From Nitrospira sp. (GTDB taxonomy: Bacteria; Nitrospirota; Nitrospiria; Nitrospirales; Nitrospiraceae): a DNA stretch of 24,920 nt. The stretch covers positions 1 to 24,920 of the forward strand of contig JABMDG010000051.1 of NCBI GenBank assembly GCA_015904045.1. Reading direction: 5' to 3'. A model generated the notes under the pieces. It searched no databases. It had not been told where the DNA came from and worked only from the letters and a program-made list of their open reading frames with translations. Below, one piece after another: positions 1 through 9,555 of this stretch; position 1 is the stretch's first letter; each line of letters starts with the position of its first letter. A program made the position numbers and the translations under genes.

Positions 1-103
1 GGAATTGATCAGCCCGATCGCGATGGATCAGGGGTTGCGGTTCGCGGTGCGCGAGGGCGGCAAGACCGTCGGCTCCGGCGTCGTCACGGAAATCTTAGCG
101 TAA
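1..103 (+). CDS. tuf: Elongation factor Tu, C-terminal end (partial)
   Basis: Only the last 33 codons are present, read in the frame beginning at base 2 and ending at the TAA at 101-103. The residues include [17 protein letters not shown] and end [12 protein letters not shown], which is the end of EF-Tu domain 3. EF-Tu delivers aminoacyl-tRNA to the ribosome as a GTP-bound complex in the cytoplasm. Its place directly before rpsJ is the usual str-S10 junction, so it is probably cotranscribed with the ribosomal genes that follow. The gene is cut by the window edge, not by a mutation that can be seen. Confidence 0.93.
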   Translation, partial: ELISPIAMDQGLRFAVREGGKTVGSGVVTEILA

Positions 104-147
104 AGCGCGGAGTTATCGGCTGGCAGTTGTCAGCTAAGGAGCAAGAA

Positions 148-459
148 GTGAAGGTCGATCAACGAATTAGAATCAGGCTCCGCGGGTTCGATTACCGCGT
201 GTTGGATCAATCGGTGATGGAAATCGTCGAGACTGTCAGGCGGAGCGGGGCCAAGATCATCGGTCCGATTCCGCTTCCGACGAGGGTGGAGCGCATCACC
301 GTGCAACGCTCGACGCATGCGGATAAGAAGTCGCGCGAACAGTTTGAAATGCGGACCCACAAGCGGTTGCTCGACATCATGGAGCCGACGCCGGAAACCA
401 TGGATTCCCTCATGAAGCTGAATCTGGCGGCCGGGGTCGACGTGGAAATTAAGTTGTGA
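148..459 (+). CDS. rpsJ: 30S ribosomal protein S10
   Basis: S10 of the 30S head, also the NusE partner of NusB in antitermination. The 103-residue product has the family signatures [18 protein letters not shown] near the start and GPIPLPTR in the middle. I chose the GTG at 148 because AAGGAG (136-141) lies 6 bases upstream and the resulting length matches the family. A TTG at 127 would add seven residues but has no ribosome binding site. It is the first gene of the S10 block, 44 bases after tuf. Confidence 0.96.
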   Translation: MKVDQRIRIRLRGFDYRVLDQSVMEIVETVRRSGAKIIGPIPLPTRVERITVQRSTHADKKSREQFEMRTHKRLLDIMEPTPETMDSLMKLNLAAGVDVEIKL

Positions 460-522
460 GTGTTGAATACTCAGTGGTGAGTTCCTGATCTGGGACTCAG
501 CGTTTGAGACGGGACGTTGATT

Positions 523-1143
523 ATGACGAATGGAATGCTCGGAAAAAAGCTCGGAATGACGCAGGTCTTTGACCAGAACCGGTTGACGCCCGTAACGATT
601 ATTGCGGCCGGCCCGTGTCGAGTCGTCGCCGTGAAGACAAAAGAACGTGACGGGTATGAGGCGGTCCAGCTTTCCTTTGGGGAAGTCAAGGAGCGCAAGC
701 TTTCCAAGGCCGAGCTGGGGCATTTGAAGAAGAATCAAGCGCCGGCGACCCGTGTGTTGCGGGAATTTAAGAAGGAAGGCGACTCCGTTGTCGGGGAGTC
801 TGTCACGGTCGGGATGTTTAAGGCCGGTGACTGGGTGGATGTTATCGGTGTGTCGAAGGGGAAAGGGTTTCAGGGCGTTGTGCGGCGCCACCATTATTCG
901 GGCGGTCCAGAATCGCACGGATCGATGTTCCATCGGCATCCTGGATCAATCGGGGCCAGTTCATTTCCTTCCCGTGTGTGGAAGGGGAAGACGTTGCCCG
1001 GCCATATGGGGGCCGAACGGGTGACAACGCAGCGGCTGAAAGTGGTTGAGTCGCGTCCTGACGAGCACCTTCTTTTTGTCCGTGGCGGCATTCCTGGTGC
1101 AGCGAATGGGATCGTTGAAATCAGAAAGTCGAAAAAGAGCTGA
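523..1143 (+). CDS. rplC: 50S ribosomal protein L3
   Basis: L3 is an early-assembly 50S protein that binds 23S rRNA, with an extension reaching towards the peptidyl transferase centre. The 206-residue product starts MTNGMLGKKLGMTQVF and contains the L3 signature segment KGKGFQGVVRRHHYSGG, followed by GSIGASS and the loop around PGHMGAERVT. The ATG at 523 is preferred to a TTG at 517; the upstream ribosome binding site is weak in either case. The 63 bases before it hold a TGAGT-type spacer and no gene. Confidence 0.96.
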   Translation: MTNGMLGKKLGMTQVFDQNRLTPVTIIAAGPCRVVAVKTKERDGYEAVQLSFGEVKERKLSKAELGHLKKNQAPATRVLREFKKEGDSVVGESVTVGMFKAGDWVDVIGVSKGKGFQGVVRRHHYSGGPESHGSMFHRHPGSIGASSFPSRVWKGKTLPGHMGAERVTTQRLKVVESRPDEHLLFVRGGIPGAANGIVEIRKSKKS

Positions 1144-1146
1144 GCT

Positions 1147-1770
1147 ATGCCCACAGTCGACGTCGTTAATTTAGAAAATAAAAAGGTCGGAACCGTCGAG
1201 TTGCCGCAGGAAGTGTTTGGGTGTGAGCCGCGTGCGGCTTTGGTGCACGAGGCAGTGATTATGCAACGGGCCTGTGAGCGGCAGGGAACGGCCTCCACGC
1301 TACGGAGGGGAGAAGTCAGAGGGTCGGGCAAAAAACCCTGGAAGCAAAAGCATACGGGGCGTGCCCGGGCCGGGTCGGTGCGGTCTCCCGTATGGCGCCA
1401 TGGCGGCAGTGTCTTTGGTCCCAAGCCAAGAAGTTATGCGTATTCGATGCCGAAGCAGAAGTACCGCGCGGCTCTGCAAAGCGCGCTTTCGGCCAAAGTG
1501 GCGGAGAATAAGTTGGTCGTGTTGTCCGATCTCTCGCTTCAAGAACCGAAGACCAAGGTATTGGCGCGGGCATTGGACCGGCTGAGCGGAGGCGATCAGG
1601 TGCTGGTCGTCATCGGGAAGGATCAATCACCGGTCATGCAGGCTGCGAGGAATTTGACCACGGTGAAGGTGCTCAGTATCGATCAGTTGAATGTCTACGA
1701 CATTGTCCGTGCCGGAATGGTTGTGGTTTCGCAACGGGAACTGGGATCTGTTCGGGAGGTCTGGTCGTGA
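1147..1770 (+). CDS. rplD: 50S ribosomal protein L4
   Basis: L4 lines the polypeptide exit tunnel, and in enterobacteria it also represses the S10 operon. The 207-residue product has the conserved extended loop, seen here as RGSGKKPWKQKHTGRARAG followed by SPVWRHGG and GPKPR, which contacts 23S rRNA. It starts three bases after the rplC stop, and its TGA overlaps the rplW start in a GTGA arrangement, so translation is probably coupled. I did not identify an L4-type leader hairpin before rpsJ. Confidence 0.96.
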   Translation: MPTVDVVNLENKKVGTVELPQEVFGCEPRAALVHEAVIMQRACERQGTASTLRRGEVRGSGKKPWKQKHTGRARAGSVRSPVWRHGGSVFGPKPRSYAYSMPKQKYRAALQSALSAKVAENKLVVLSDLSLQEPKTKVLARALDRLSGGDQVLVVIGKDQSPVMQAARNLTTVKVLSIDQLNVYDIVRAGMVVVSQRELGSVREVWS

Positions 1771-2060
1771 AAGTCGAAACACATGCCGTGCTGGTACAGC
1801 CGTTGTTAACGGAAAAAATTACGGCGCTCCGGGAAAAGACCAACACGGTCGGTTTCATTGTGCATCCCAACGCGAATCGTGTGCAGATCAAGCAAGCTGT
1901 CGAGGCGCTGCTCAAAGTGAAGGTCGAGAAGGTGAACGTCCTGAACATTCGTGGAAAGGTAAAACGATTAGGACGTTTCTCGGGCCGGCGTTCGGATTGG
2001 AAGAAGGCATTCGTCACGCTCAAGAAGGGCGAAAAGCTCGAAATGTACGAAAGCGCGTAG
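1767..2060 (+). CDS. rplW: 50S ribosomal protein L23
   Basis: L23 sits at the tunnel exit and docks trigger factor and the signal recognition particle. The 97-residue product shows the family features: an early [12 protein letters not shown] segment, then [17 protein letters not shown], and a basic stretch [22 protein letters not shown]. It starts with GTG at 1767, overlapping the rplD stop by four bases. Length is normal for the family. Confidence 0.95.
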   Translation: MKVETHAVLVQPLLTEKITALREKTNTVGFIVHPNANRVQIKQAVEALLKVKVEKVNVLNIRGKVKRLGRFSGRRSDWKKAFVTLKKGEKLEMYESA

Positions 2061-2088
2061 GTGCGTTGGAGAAGGTAGGGGTAGTGTT

Positions 2089-2931
2089 ATGGGATTGAAA
2101 GCGTATAGGCCGACATCTCCTGGACGACGGGGCATGACGGCCGTCACGACCGAAGAATTGACGAAGAAGAAACCGGAAAAGGCACTGACGTCGTTTCATC
2201 TTCGGAGCGGCGGACGGAATAACGATGGACGCATGACCGTCCGTTTCCGCGGTGCGGGGCATAAGCGGCTGTATCGGACGATTGATTTTCGCCGCGACAA
2301 GATCGGGATTCCGGCCCGTGTGGAGGCGATCGAGTATGACCCCAACCGGTCCGCCCGCATTGCGCTGCTGAAGTATAAGGACGGAGAGAAACGGTACATC
2401 CTTGCTCCGGTCGGGTTGGCCCTCAACGATGAGGTGCAGTCGGGACCGCAGTCTGAAATCAGGCCGGGGAATGCGCTGCCTCTCGCGAGCATGCCGTTGG
2501 GGACCACCATTCATAATATCGAATTGAAGCTCGGTAAGGGCGGGCAGCTGATTCGGAGTGCCGGTGGATTTGCTCAGGTCATGGGCCGCGACGGAGACTA
2601 CGTTCAAGTGCGGCTGAAGTCCGGTGAAATGCGGCGGATCTTGGGAACCTGTATGGCGACGGTTGGGCAGGTCGGCAATCTGGATCACGAAAATATTACG
2701 GTCGGCAAAGCCGGGCGGAAGCGATGGATGGGAAAACGTCCGCACGTCCGCGGTGTCGTCATGAATCCGGTCGACCACCCGCATGGAGGCGGGGAAGGTA
2801 AGTCTGGTCAGGGGAATCCGCATCCTGTGTCGCCGTGGGGATTGCCGACGAAGGGGTATAAGACCAGGCAAAACAAGAAGACCGACAAGTTCATCATCGC
2901 TCGACGGAAGTCAGGAGTGCGCAATGCCTAG
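2089..2931 (+). CDS. rplB: 50S ribosomal protein L2
   Basis: L2 is a core 50S protein needed for subunit joining and peptidyl transferase centre integrity. The 280-residue product has the N-terminal [14 protein letters not shown], the RNA-binding OB-like and SH3-like regions, and the signature near the C-terminus [18 protein letters not shown], which includes the highly conserved histidine. It ends eight bases inside the beginning of rpsS. Confidence 0.97.
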   Translation: MGLKAYRPTSPGRRGMTAVTTEELTKKKPEKALTSFHLRSGGRNNDGRMTVRFRGAGHKRLYRTIDFRRDKIGIPARVEAIEYDPNRSARIALLKYKDGEKRYILAPVGLALNDEVQSGPQSEIRPGNALPLASMPLGTTIHNIELKLGKGGQLIRSAGGFAQVMGRDGDYVQVRLKSGEMRRILGTCMATVGQVGNLDHENITVGKAGRKRWMGKRPHVRGVVMNPVDHPHGGGEGKSGQGNPHPVSPWGLPTKGYKTRQNKKTDKFIIARRKSGVRNA

Positions 2932-3211
2932 ATCGATTAGTAAGGGCGCGTTTGTCGACGGCCATCTCCTCAAGAAAGTCGAGCAGATGAATCAGGTGAA
3001 AGACCGCAAGCTGATTAAGACGTGGTCGCGCCGCTCGACCGTCGTTCCCGACATGATCGGACATACGTTTGCTGTGCATAACGGAAAGAAATTCATTCCC
3101 GTGTTCGTGACGGAAAACATGGTAGGTCATAAGCTTGGCGAGTTTGCGCCGACCAGATTTTTCAAGGGACACGGCCAAGCCAGGACGGAAAAAGCTGTGG
3201 CCCTTAAATAG
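2924..3211 (+). CDS. rpsS: 30S ribosomal protein S19
   Basis: S19 lies in the 30S head next to S13 and contributes to the inter-subunit bridge. The 95-residue product begins [19 protein letters not shown] and contains the conserved [21 protein letters not shown] and [11 protein letters not shown] segments. The ATG at 2924 has AGGAG at 2913-2917 and overlaps the rplB stop by eight bases. A longer open frame exists upstream inside rplB, but the family start and the ribosome binding site decide for 2924. Confidence 0.96.
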   Translation: MPRSISKGAFVDGHLLKKVEQMNQVKDRKLIKTWSRRSTVVPDMIGHTFAVHNGKKFIPVFVTENMVGHKLGEFAPTRFFKGHGQARTEKAVALK

Positions 3212-3279
3212 GAGATCAGAGTCGTCTGTTGCCGGGGAGTTCGCGTTGAAGACCGGTGGCCGATGACGGGATTGCGACG

Positions 3280-3636
3280 ATGACGGAAGCTCATGCCATA
3301 CTTCGATTTGTACGAGTAGCGCCGCGTAAGGCCAAGCCGGTGATTGATATGATTCGCGGGCAGCAGGTACCGACGGCGTTGGCGATGCTGAAACACACAC
3401 CCAGGCACGCGGCCCGTGTGGTTGAGAAAATCCTTCGCTCTGCCGTGGCAAATGCCGAGCAAAAGGAAATGGGCGACAGTGAATCGATGGTGGTGTCGAA
3501 GGCCTTCGTCAACTGTGGCCCGACCTATCGGCGTGCCCGTCCCCGATCCATGGGCCGCGCGAATGCCATCCAGAAGCGGACCAGCCATATTACGGTTGTG
3601 GTCGCGGCACCGACACGTCAAGAGAAGAAGAAGTAG
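3280..3636 (+). CDS. rplV: 50S ribosomal protein L22
   Basis: L22 has a beta hairpin that reaches into the exit tunnel, where macrolide resistance changes occur in other species. The product contains [19 protein letters not shown], an [20 protein letters not shown] helix and the loop region [21 protein letters not shown]. The ATG at 3280 gives 118 residues beginning [10 protein letters not shown], close to the family norm. A GTG at 3256 would add eight residues and cannot be excluded, because neither start has a convincing ribosome binding site. Confidence 0.93.
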   Translation: MTEAHAILRFVRVAPRKAKPVIDMIRGQQVPTALAMLKHTPRHAARVVEKILRSAVANAEQKEMGDSESMVVSKAFVNCGPTYRRARPRSMGRANAIQKRTSHITVVVAAPTRQEKKK

Positions 3637-3676
3637 AGGCACATTCACAGGGTCGATTACTAGAGGCGGATATCAA

Positions 3677-4348
3677 ATGGGTCAGAAGACACATCCGATT
3701 GGGTACAGACTGGGGTACAACTACACCTGGAGCTCTCGCTGGTATGCCGGTAAGGACTATGCGAAATTGCTTCACCAGGACGTGAAGATCAGAAAAGTGG
3801 TAAAGGCGAAGCTGTACCACGCTGGCGTGGCCAAGGTGGAAATCGAACGTTCCGGAGACCAGACCCGAGTGATTATTCACACGGCACGCCCGGGGATTAT
3901 TATCGGCCGCAAGGGAGCGGAGGTCGACAAGCTCAAGGCAGACCTTGAGAAACAATACGGCGGCCAGGTGTACATCACGGTCAAGGAGATTAAGAAGCCT
4001 GAGTTGGATGCGCAGCTGGTGAGCGAAAACGTCGCGACGCAACTGGAGAAGCGGGTGGCGTTCAGGCGGGCGATGAAGCGCAGTGTCCAGTCCGCGCTCA
4101 GGTTGGGTGCTCAAGGGATTAAGATTATGGTCGCAGGCCGTTTGGGGGGCGCGGAGATCGCACGAACCGAATGGTATCGCGAGGGGCGTGTGCCATTGCA
4201 TACCCTTCGGGCTGAAATCGATTATGGTTTTGCCGAAGCCCACACCACCATGGGCCAGATTGGGGTCAAAACGTGGATCTATAAGGGAGAGCTGCTTCCG
4301 ATTCAACCCTTGAAGTCTGAATCGGCTCTGGAGAGGCGGTTTGGGTAA
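3677..4348 (+). CDS. rpsC: 30S ribosomal protein S3
   Basis: S3 forms part of the mRNA entry channel and helicase with S4 and S5. The 223-residue product starts [13 protein letters not shown], carries a type II KH domain whose GXXG loop is visible in [13 protein letters not shown], and has the C-terminal S3 domain with [25 protein letters not shown] longer frame begins upstream inside rplV, but the family N-terminus and a GGCGG-like site before 3677 fix the start. Confidence 0.97.
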   Translation: MGQKTHPIGYRLGYNYTWSSRWYAGKDYAKLLHQDVKIRKVVKAKLYHAGVAKVEIERSGDQTRVIIHTARPGIIIGRKGAEVDKLKADLEKQYGGQVYITVKEIKKPELDAQLVSENVATQLEKRVAFRRAMKRSVQSALRLGAQGIKIMVAGRLGGAEIARTEWYREGRVPLHTLRAEIDYGFAEAHTTMGQIGVKTWIYKGELLPIQPLKSESALERRFG

Positions 4349-4360
4349 GGAGATACTGTC

Positions 4361-4777
4361 GTGTTAGCGCCGAAGAAAGTCAAATTCAGAAAAATGCAAA
4401 AGGGCCGGATGGGCGGCAAGGCGTATCGTGGCGGGAAGATCACGCTGGGAGAATTCGGCCTAAAGGCGTTGGAGCCCGGGTGGGTGACCAGCCGCCAAAT
4501 CGAAGCGGCACGCATTGCCATCACGCGGTATGTGAAGCGGGGCGGCCAGGTGTGGACTCGCATTTTCCCTGACAAGCCGATTACGAAAAAGCCGGCGGAA
4601 ACTCGAATGGGTAAGGGAAAGGGCAATCCGGAATACTGGGTGGCCGTCGTGAAGCCTGGACGAATCTTGTATGAGATGGATGGAGTCACGCCTGAAGTGG
4701 CCAGGGAGGCGTTTCGGTTGGCTTCTCACAAGCTGCCGGTTGCCACCAAGCTGGTCGTTCGGGGAGAGTTTGCATAG
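4361..4777 (+). CDS. rplP: 50S ribosomal protein L16
   Basis: L16 helps position the acceptor arm of A-site tRNA. The 138-residue product starts at a GTG and reads [19 protein letters not shown]. It contains the signature region around [18 protein letters not shown] followed by [21 protein letters not shown]. It lies 12 bases after rpsC, with AAGGAG before the start. Length and motifs are ordinary. Confidence 0.96.
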   Translation: MLAPKKVKFRKMQKGRMGGKAYRGGKITLGEFGLKALEPGWVTSRQIEAARIAITRYVKRGGQVWTRIFPDKPITKKPAETRMGKGKGNPEYWVAVVKPGRILYEMDGVTPEVAREAFRLASHKLPVATKLVVRGEFA

Positions 4778-4807
4778 GGGATGGGCGCGCTCTGAGAGGC
4801 AAGAGAC

Positions 4808-5026
4808 ATGGCATTGGATCTCAAAGAACTGCGACAACTGACCGGGCCTGAGCTGGCGGACAAGGAAAAGCAGCTTGTGCAGGAGCTGTTCAATCTTCGC
4901 TTTCAGTTCGGCTCTGGCCGTCTCGAGAATCCCATGCAGATTCGAAAGACGAAACGCGATATCGCCAGGGTAAAAACAGTGATGTCGGAAGTGTCTAGGC
5001 AAGCGGCGAAAGCCGGAGGATCGTGA
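4808..5026 (+). CDS. rpmC: 50S ribosomal protein L29
   Basis: L29 is a small two-helix protein at the tunnel exit beside L23. The 72-residue product has the typical [20 protein letters not shown] start, followed by [17 protein letters not shown] and the R-x-x-K-R-D-I-A-R segment. The start has an AGAGGCAAGAGAC region upstream. Its stop falls just before the rpsQ start, and the end of the gene supplies the rpsQ ribosome binding site. Confidence 0.94.
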   Translation: MALDLKELRQLTGPELADKEKQLVQELFNLRFQFGSGRLENPMQIRKTKRDIARVKTVMSEVSRQAAKAGGS

Positions 5027-5028
5027 TC

Positions 5029-5304
5029 GTGGCGGACGAAGTTACAAAGAAGCGGGAGTGGGTTGGTCGGGTGCTCAGCAACAAGATGAACAAGACCGTT
5101 GTTGTGGCGGTCGAACGGTCGGTGATCCACCCGGTTTATCGAAAAGTCTTACGTCGGGTGACCAAGATGAAAGCGCACGACGAACAGAATGTGTGCCGGA
5201 TCGGAGACCGCGTCCGGTTGGTCGAGACTCGTCCTATCAGTAAGGACAAGCATTGGCGTGTGGTCGAAGTCATCGGAAGCGGTGAGCGTGCTGCGAAGGG
5301 CTGA
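5029..5304 (+). CDS. rpsQ: 30S ribosomal protein S17
   Basis: S17 is a primary 16S rRNA binding protein with an OB fold. The 91-residue product contains [21 protein letters not shown], then [19 protein letters not shown] and the signature [22 protein letters not shown]. The GTG at 5029 lies nine bases after GGAGG (5015-5019) and gives MADEVTKK. Another GTG at 5023 is too close to that site. It is the last gene of the classical S10 block. Confidence 0.95.
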   Translation: MADEVTKKREWVGRVLSNKMNKTVVVAVERSVIHPVYRKVLRRVTKMKAHDEQNVCRIGDRVRLVETRPISKDKHWRVVEVIGSGERAAKG

Positions 5305-5327
5305 GGGCGACAAGGAAAACCCGTTGT

Positions 5328-5696
5328 ATGATTCAGAACTATACGTATATGGATGTGGCCGACAACTCCGGCGCAAAGCAGGCGATGTGCTTTCATGTGT
5401 TCGGAGGGACGAGGCGGCGGTATGCCTCGCTCGGCGACGTGGTCGTAGTTGCCGTCAAGGAAGCGATTCCGCAAGCGAGTGTCAAAAAAGGCGATGTCAG
5501 CCGCGCGGTCATTGTGCGAACGACAAAGGAAGTCCGGCGAGACGATGGGTCCTATATCAAGTTTGATCGCAATGCATGCGTGCTGATCAATAAGGACGGT
5601 GAACCCATCGGGACGCGCATCTTCGGTCCGGTCGCGCGTGAGTTACGCTGGAAGAAATTCATGAAGATTATTTCCTTGGCCCCAGAGGTCTTGTAG
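5328..5696 (+). CDS. rplN: 50S ribosomal protein L14
   Basis: L14 lies at the subunit interface, and in other bacteria it binds the silencing factor RsfS. The 122-residue product begins [21 protein letters not shown], with DNSGAK as the family hallmark, and contains [13 protein letters not shown] and [21 protein letters not shown]. Length is exactly typical. It opens the spc block 23 bases after rpsQ. Confidence 0.97.
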   Translation: MIQNYTYMDVADNSGAKQAMCFHVFGGTRRRYASLGDVVVVAVKEAIPQASVKKGDVSRAVIVRTTKEVRRDDGSYIKFDRNACVLINKDGEPIGTRIFGPVARELRWKKFMKIISLAPEVL

Positions 5697-5702
5697 AGGC
5701 CA

Positions 5703-6047
5703 GTGAGCGAGGACGTTGTGCAGGCACTTCGAAAGAGCAGGCTCAGAAAAGGCGATACCGTCGTAGTCATTTCCGGTCGAGACCGGGGAAAGACCGGGAA
5801 GGTCCTCTCTGTGGATTTGGGGGCGGGCCACGTGGTCGTGGAAAAGCTGAATATCATCAAGAGGCACACGAAGCCGAACCAAAAAGTAAAACAGGGTGGG
5901 ATCATCGAGCGGGAAGCCCCTCTTCAGATTTCCAAGGTCATGTTTTTATGCCCTGTGACGCAGAAACCTACGCGGATGGGCATCAGGACATTGGAAGATG
6001 GGCGGCGGGTACGATTCAGTAAGAAATCCAACGAAACCATAGAGTAG
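5703..6047 (+). CDS. rplX: 50S ribosomal protein L24
   Basis: L24 is an assembly initiator for the 50S subunit. The 114-residue product starts at a GTG, has a KOW motif in [22 protein letters not shown], and then the conserved [13 protein letters not shown] and [16 protein letters not shown] segments. It follows rplN after six bases. Confidence 0.95.
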   Translation: MSEDVVQALRKSRLRKGDTVVVISGRDRGKTGKVLSVDLGAGHVVVEKLNIIKRHTKPNQKVKQGGIIEREAPLQISKVMFLCPVTQKPTRMGIRTLEDGRRVRFSKKSNETIE

Positions 6048-6062
6048 GGTGGAGAGCTAGGG

Positions 6063-6713
6063 ATGGCGAAGATAGAAAAGGGCCGCACCGGCAAGCCGTC
6101 GGAGCGAAAGCCGTCGAAAAAAGACAGTCCAGCTCCGCAGCAGCTTGCTCAGGGAAGCGACGAGTCGAAGTTTCGTCCGCGGCTTCGCGATGCCTACCAG
6201 CAGCAGGTCGTGCCGGCATTGATGAAGGAGTTCGGCTACAAGAATATCATGCAGGTGCCGAAGCTGGAGCGCGTTGTGCTGAACGTCGGCATGGGCGAAG
6301 CCATTCAGAACGTCAAGCTGCTGGAGAGCGCCGTGACCGAATTGGCGACCATTACGGGGCAGAAGCCCGTGGTGACCCGTGCCAAGAAGGCTATTGCTGG
6401 ATTCAAGCTGCGGCAAGGATTGCCGATCGGTGCCAAGGTAACGCTCCGTAGCCGGAGGATGTACGAATTTTTCGATCGGCTGGTGACGCTGGCGCTTCCG
6501 CGTATCCGCGATTTTCGCGGAGTCTCCCCGAAAGCGTTCGACGGACGCGGGAACTATACCTTCGGACTGAAGGAGCAACTGATTTTCCCGGAAATCAAGT
6601 ACGACGAAGTCGCGTCCATCCACGGCATGGATATCACGATTGTGACAACGGCCAGGACGAACGAAGAAGGGAAAGCCCTGTTAAAACATCTGGGCATGCC
6701 GTTCCGCACCTAG
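6063..6713 (+). CDS. rplE: 50S ribosomal protein L5, with an N-terminal extension
   Basis: L5 binds 5S rRNA in the central protuberance. The body carries [40 protein letters not shown] and the signature [19 protein letters not shown]. The 216-residue product is longer than usual. Alignment of its YQQQVVPAL segment with the normal start implies about 37 extra N-terminal residues that are rich in K, S, P and Q and look disordered. The ATG at 6063 follows a GAGAGCTAGGG stretch, and no in-frame ATG lies nearer the core start, so the extension is probably translated. Confidence 0.95.
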   Translation: MAKIEKGRTGKPSERKPSKKDSPAPQQLAQGSDESKFRPRLRDAYQQQVVPALMKEFGYKNIMQVPKLERVVLNVGMGEAIQNVKLLESAVTELATITGQKPVVTRAKKAIAGFKLRQGLPIGAKVTLRSRRMYEFFDRLVTLALPRIRDFRGVSPKAFDGRGNYTFGLKEQLIFPEIKYDEVASIHGMDITIVTTARTNEEGKALLKHLGMPFRT

Positions 6714-6758
6714 CGGCGCATCGGTTCGGGCGTCTTCCGAGTTCAAGGGGGGGTATTC

Positions 6759-6944
6759 GTGGCACGATTAGCGTTGAGAAATAAGGCGGCGGCGAAACAG
6801 AAATTTCCATGTCGGGAGTACCACCGCTGCGGCGTGTGCGGCCGCGTCCGGGGCTACCTCCGCCGGTTTCAAATGTGCAGAATTTGTTTTCGGCTCCTGA
6901 GTCTTCGCGGGGAAATCCCCGGTGTGAGGAAGTCGAGTTGGTAG
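6759..6944 (+). CDS. rpsZ: 30S ribosomal protein S14, zinc (type Z) form
   Basis: This is the short zinc-containing S14 of the 30S head, 61 residues long. Two C-x2-C pairs are visible, in [12 protein letters not shown] (C24 and C27) and [11 protein letters not shown] (C40 and C43), forming one zinc ribbon. The end reads [11 protein letters not shown], as in the family. It starts with GTG after a long G-rich ribosome binding site. It may also be written rpsN. No zinc-free paralogue is seen in the window. Confidence 0.95.
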   Translation: MARLALRNKAAAKQKFPCREYHRCGVCGRVRGYLRRFQMCRICFRLLSLRGEIPGVRKSSW

Positions 6945-6994
6945 GATGAGGCCGGTGTTCGGCTGACTGTTTACGGAAGCGAGAAGGAAACCAG

Positions 6995-7390
6995 ATGCTT
7001 ACAGACCCGATCAGTGATCTCCTAATCCGATTGAAGAACGGCGCGCAGCGCCGTCATGAGACAGTGGCGGTGCCGACCTCGCGATTGAAACGTGCGATCT
7101 TGGAGATTCTGAAAAGAGAAGGCTACGTTGAGGCCATCGAAGAGCAGGTGCACGAAGGGCATCCCATGCTGACGGTGAGACTGCGCTATGTGGCGGAGGG
7201 ACAGCCTATGATCACCGGGTTGGAGCGGATCAGCAAGCCTGGGCGCCGAGTGTATGTCGGGAGCAAAGAGATCCCGAAAGTTCTAAACGGAATCGGCATG
7301 TCCATCCTGTCTACCTCGAAGGGTATTATGACGGACCAAGAGTCCCGCAAAAATAAATTGGGCGGTGAGGTGCTGTGTTCAATCTGGTAG
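6995..7390 (+). CDS. rpsH: 30S ribosomal protein S8
   Basis: S8 binds the central domain of 16S rRNA, and in E. coli it represses the spc operon. The 131-residue product starts MLTDPISDLLIRLKNG and ends with the S8 signature STSKGIMTDQESRKNKLGGEVLCSIW. AGAAGGAAACC precedes the start. Family length and motifs are intact. The upstream 50 bases contain no gene. Confidence 0.96.
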   Translation: MLTDPISDLLIRLKNGAQRRHETVAVPTSRLKRAILEILKREGYVEAIEEQVHEGHPMLTVRLRYVAEGQPMITGLERISKPGRRVYVGSKEIPKVLNGIGMSILSTSKGIMTDQESRKNKLGGEVLCSIW

Positions 7391-7431
7391 TGTGAGCGAA
7401 TTTCGACGGTCAAGCAAAGGCATACATAAGC

Positions 7432-7968
7432 ATGTCGCGCATAGGGAAAAAACCAATCGCAATTCCGGGTGGAGTAGAAGTCAAGGTGGCCGGGGCTAAT
7501 GTCTCGGTCAAGGGGCCCTTGGGAAAGCTGGACTGGGCCGTGGCACGGGGAGTCAGCGTGGCCGTGGACCAGGGTCAGATTGTGGTCAGCCGATCGAGCG
7601 AGGACCGAAAAGTCCGTGCGCTGCATGGCTTGGTGCGTGCCGAGCTCAATAACATGATCCATGGTGTCACCAAAGGCTATGAACGATCACTGGAAATCAC
7701 GGGTGTCGGCTACAAGACGCAAGTTCAGGGCAGAACGATGAGCTTCAATGTCGGGTACATCAATCCGGTCGTCTATCAGGTTCCGGCTGGGATTGATGTG
7801 AAGGTGGATAAGCAGACCCTCATCAATGTGAAGGGAATCGACAAGCGATTGGTCGGCCAAGTGGCGGCGAATCTCCGTGCGATCAAACCGCCCGATGTCT
7901 ACAAGCAAAAGGGTGTTCGATTCGCGGGTGAAACACTGCGGAAGAAGGAAGGCAAGACAGGGAAGTAG
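7432..7968 (+). CDS. rplF: 50S ribosomal protein L6
   Basis: L6 lies near the sarcin-ricin loop and the factor binding site. The 178-residue product begins MSRIGKKPIAIPGGVEV, has two L6 repeats, and ends with the signature IKPPDVYKQKGVRFAGE followed by a basic tail. It follows rpsH after 41 bases and precedes rplR by nine. Confidence 0.96.
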   Translation: MSRIGKKPIAIPGGVEVKVAGANVSVKGPLGKLDWAVARGVSVAVDQGQIVVSRSSEDRKVRALHGLVRAELNNMIHGVTKGYERSLEITGVGYKTQVQGRTMSFNVGYINPVVYQVPAGIDVKVDKQTLINVKGIDKRLVGQVAANLRAIKPPDVYKQKGVRFAGETLRKKEGKTGK

Positions 7969-7977
7969 GAACTGGCG

Positions 7978-8343
7978 ATGAATACGGAAGCTAAAAGGCG
8001 GCAACTCGAACAACGTCGGCAGCGTGTGCGCAACCGGATTATGGGAACGGCGGAACGTCCTCGCTTGAACGTCTTCCGGAGCAGCGCCCATATTTACGCG
8101 CAGATCATCAATGACATCGAAGGGAAAACGCTGGTGTCAGCGTCCTCCCTGGACAAGTCACTGCGGACCTCATTGAAATCAACCAGCAGCATCGAAGCCG
8201 CAAAGGCGGTCGGCAAGTTGATCGCCGAGCGTGCCAAAACCGCGAAGGTCAGTGCGGTGGTGTTCGACCGCGGTGGGCGGATGTACCATGGTCGTATCAA
8301 AGCACTCGCCGACGCGTCGCGCGAAGGCGGGCTGCGATTCTAG
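7978..8343 (+). CDS. rplR: 50S ribosomal protein L18
   Basis: L18 is a 5S rRNA-binding protein of the central protuberance. The 121-residue product shows a basic N-terminus ([15 protein letters not shown]), then [33 protein letters not shown] and the C-terminal [28 protein letters not shown], whose end is diagnostic. GAACTGGCG precedes the ATG, which is not a strong ribosome binding site, so coupling with rplF is likely. Confidence 0.96.
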   Translation: MNTEAKRRQLEQRRQRVRNRIMGTAERPRLNVFRSSAHIYAQIINDIEGKTLVSASSLDKSLRTSLKSTSSIEAAKAVGKLIAERAKTAKVSAVVFDRGGRMYHGRIKALADASREGGLRF

Positions 8344-8381
8344 TAACGCCTAGTTGACCTCAACCGATCGGGAGTATACGC

Positions 8382-8891
8382 GTGCGAGTCAATCCTGATG
8401 AACTGAGCCTAAAAGACAAAGTCGTTTTCATCAATCGCGTTGCGAAAGTGGTGAAAGGCGGCAAGCGGTTTAACTTCTGTGCACTGGTCGTCGTGGGCGA
8501 CGGTCATGGCTGGGTGGGGATCGGCAAGGGCAAGGCTGCCGAGGTCCCGGTCGCTATCTCGAAGGCCGTCGAGCAAGCCAAGAAACACCTGGTGCATGTC
8601 CCCCTGAAGGGCGGAACGATTCCCCATGAAGTCCATGGCCTGTTCGGCGGAGAGCATGTGCTGTTGAAACCGGCTGTCGATGGAACAGGGATTATCGCCG
8701 GAGGCGCCGTACGTGCGGTCGTCGAACTGGTTGGGGCGCATAATGTGATTGCGAAGACGCTCGGCCGGGGGAATCCGTTTAACACGGTCCGCGCGACACT
8801 GGATGGACTCACCCAATTGCGGAATCCCGACGAAGTGCTGCGTCTTCGCCGCGAAACTTCAGCAGAGCGGCAGGAAAGGGCAACAATCTGA
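8382..8891 (+). CDS. rpsE: 30S ribosomal protein S5
   Basis: S5 contributes to decoding accuracy and lines the mRNA entry channel. The 169-residue product has the S5 N-terminal double-stranded RNA-binding signature [19 protein letters not shown] with [20 protein letters not shown]. It continues with GTIPHEVHG and the C-terminal [21 protein letters not shown] segment. It starts at a GTG after CGGGAG. Its TGA shares one base with the rpmD start. Confidence 0.97.
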   Translation: MRVNPDELSLKDKVVFINRVAKVVKGGKRFNFCALVVVGDGHGWVGIGKGKAAEVPVAISKAVEQAKKHLVHVPLKGGTIPHEVHGLFGGEHVLLKPAVDGTGIIAGGAVRAVVELVGAHNVIAKTLGRGNPFNTVRATLDGLTQLRNPDEVLRLRRETSAERQERATI

Positions 8892-9109
8892 TGGGTGCGC
8901 AGGCTGAATCCAAAACAAGCAAATCGCGATCGTCAGGTGTGCGTGTCACGCTGAAGCGGAGCCCGATCGGAACGCCCGAGTCGCATCGGCTTGTGCTGCG
9001 AGGCCTTGGCCTTCGGCGCATTCGGCAGACCGTAGTCCGTCCGGACACCGATCAGGTTCGCGGGATGATTCGCAAGGTGGGCTATTTGCTCGAGGTTGGA
9101 AAGCCATGA
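8891..9109 (+). CDS. rpmD: 50S ribosomal protein L30
   Basis: L30 is a small peripheral 50S protein found only in some bacteria. The core reads [22 protein letters not shown] followed by [21 protein letters not shown] and a hydrophobic end. At 72 residues it is about a dozen longer than usual, owing to a polar N-terminal [16 protein letters not shown] segment. The start overlaps the rpsE stop by one base (TGATG) and its own stop overlaps the rplO start (ATGA), so coupling probably sets the levels of all three. Confidence 0.93.
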   Translation: MGAQAESKTSKSRSSGVRVTLKRSPIGTPESHRLVLRGLGLRRIRQTVVRPDTDQVRGMIRKVGYLLEVGKP

Positions 9110-9555
9110 AGTTGCATGATCTAAAGCCGGCGCCAGGCGCGAAGAAACGACGAAAGCGTATCGGACGGGGGCCGGGCTCAGGCCATGGCAAGACTGCGAC
9201 CAAAGGACATAAGGGCCTTTTGGCTCGGTCCGGTGGGGGAAAGCGGCCTGGATTCGAAGGCGGACAGATGCCGCTGATTCGGCGCCTTCCGAAGTTCGGG
9301 TTTACCAACCCGTTCCGTACTGAGTATACCGTCGTCAATGTCAGAAGCTTTGAGAGTTGGTCCGGAGGAGACACGGTCAGTCCGCAAGCGATGGTGGACG
9401 CAGGCTTGGTGAAGCGAAAGGCGCTGCCGATCAAGATCCTCGGAACCGGATCACTGAAGAGAGCGCTCGTCATTCAGGCCCACAAGTTCAGCAAGTCTGC
9501 GGAAGAGAAAATTCGATCGGCTGGAGGGAGAGTCGAGGTTATCGGCGGTGTTTGA
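9106..9555 (+). CDS. rplO: 50S ribosomal protein L15
   Basis: L15 is a late-assembly 50S protein that contacts many rRNA domains. The 149-residue product starts [22 protein letters not shown] and has the glycine/basic stretch [14 protein letters not shown] and [18 protein letters not shown]. It ends with the signature around [22 protein letters not shown]. It overlaps rpmD by four bases and secY by eight. Confidence 0.96.
   Translation: MKLHDLKPAPGAKKRRKRIGRGPGSGHGKTATKGHKGLLARSGGGKRPGFEGGQMPLIRRLPKFGFTNPFRTEYTVVNVRSFESWSGGDTVSPQAMVDAGLVKRKALPIKILGTGSLKRALVIQAHKFSKSAEEKIRSAGGRVEVIGGV

Noticed and set aside
130..939. Antisense open frame of 269 codons opposite rpsJ and rplC
   Set aside because: It spans two real genes and their gap and has no ribosome binding site or recognisable domain.
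2020..2871. Antisense open frame of 283 codons opposite rplB
   Set aside because: It is a codon-bias shadow of L2, whose signatures are unambiguous on the + strand.
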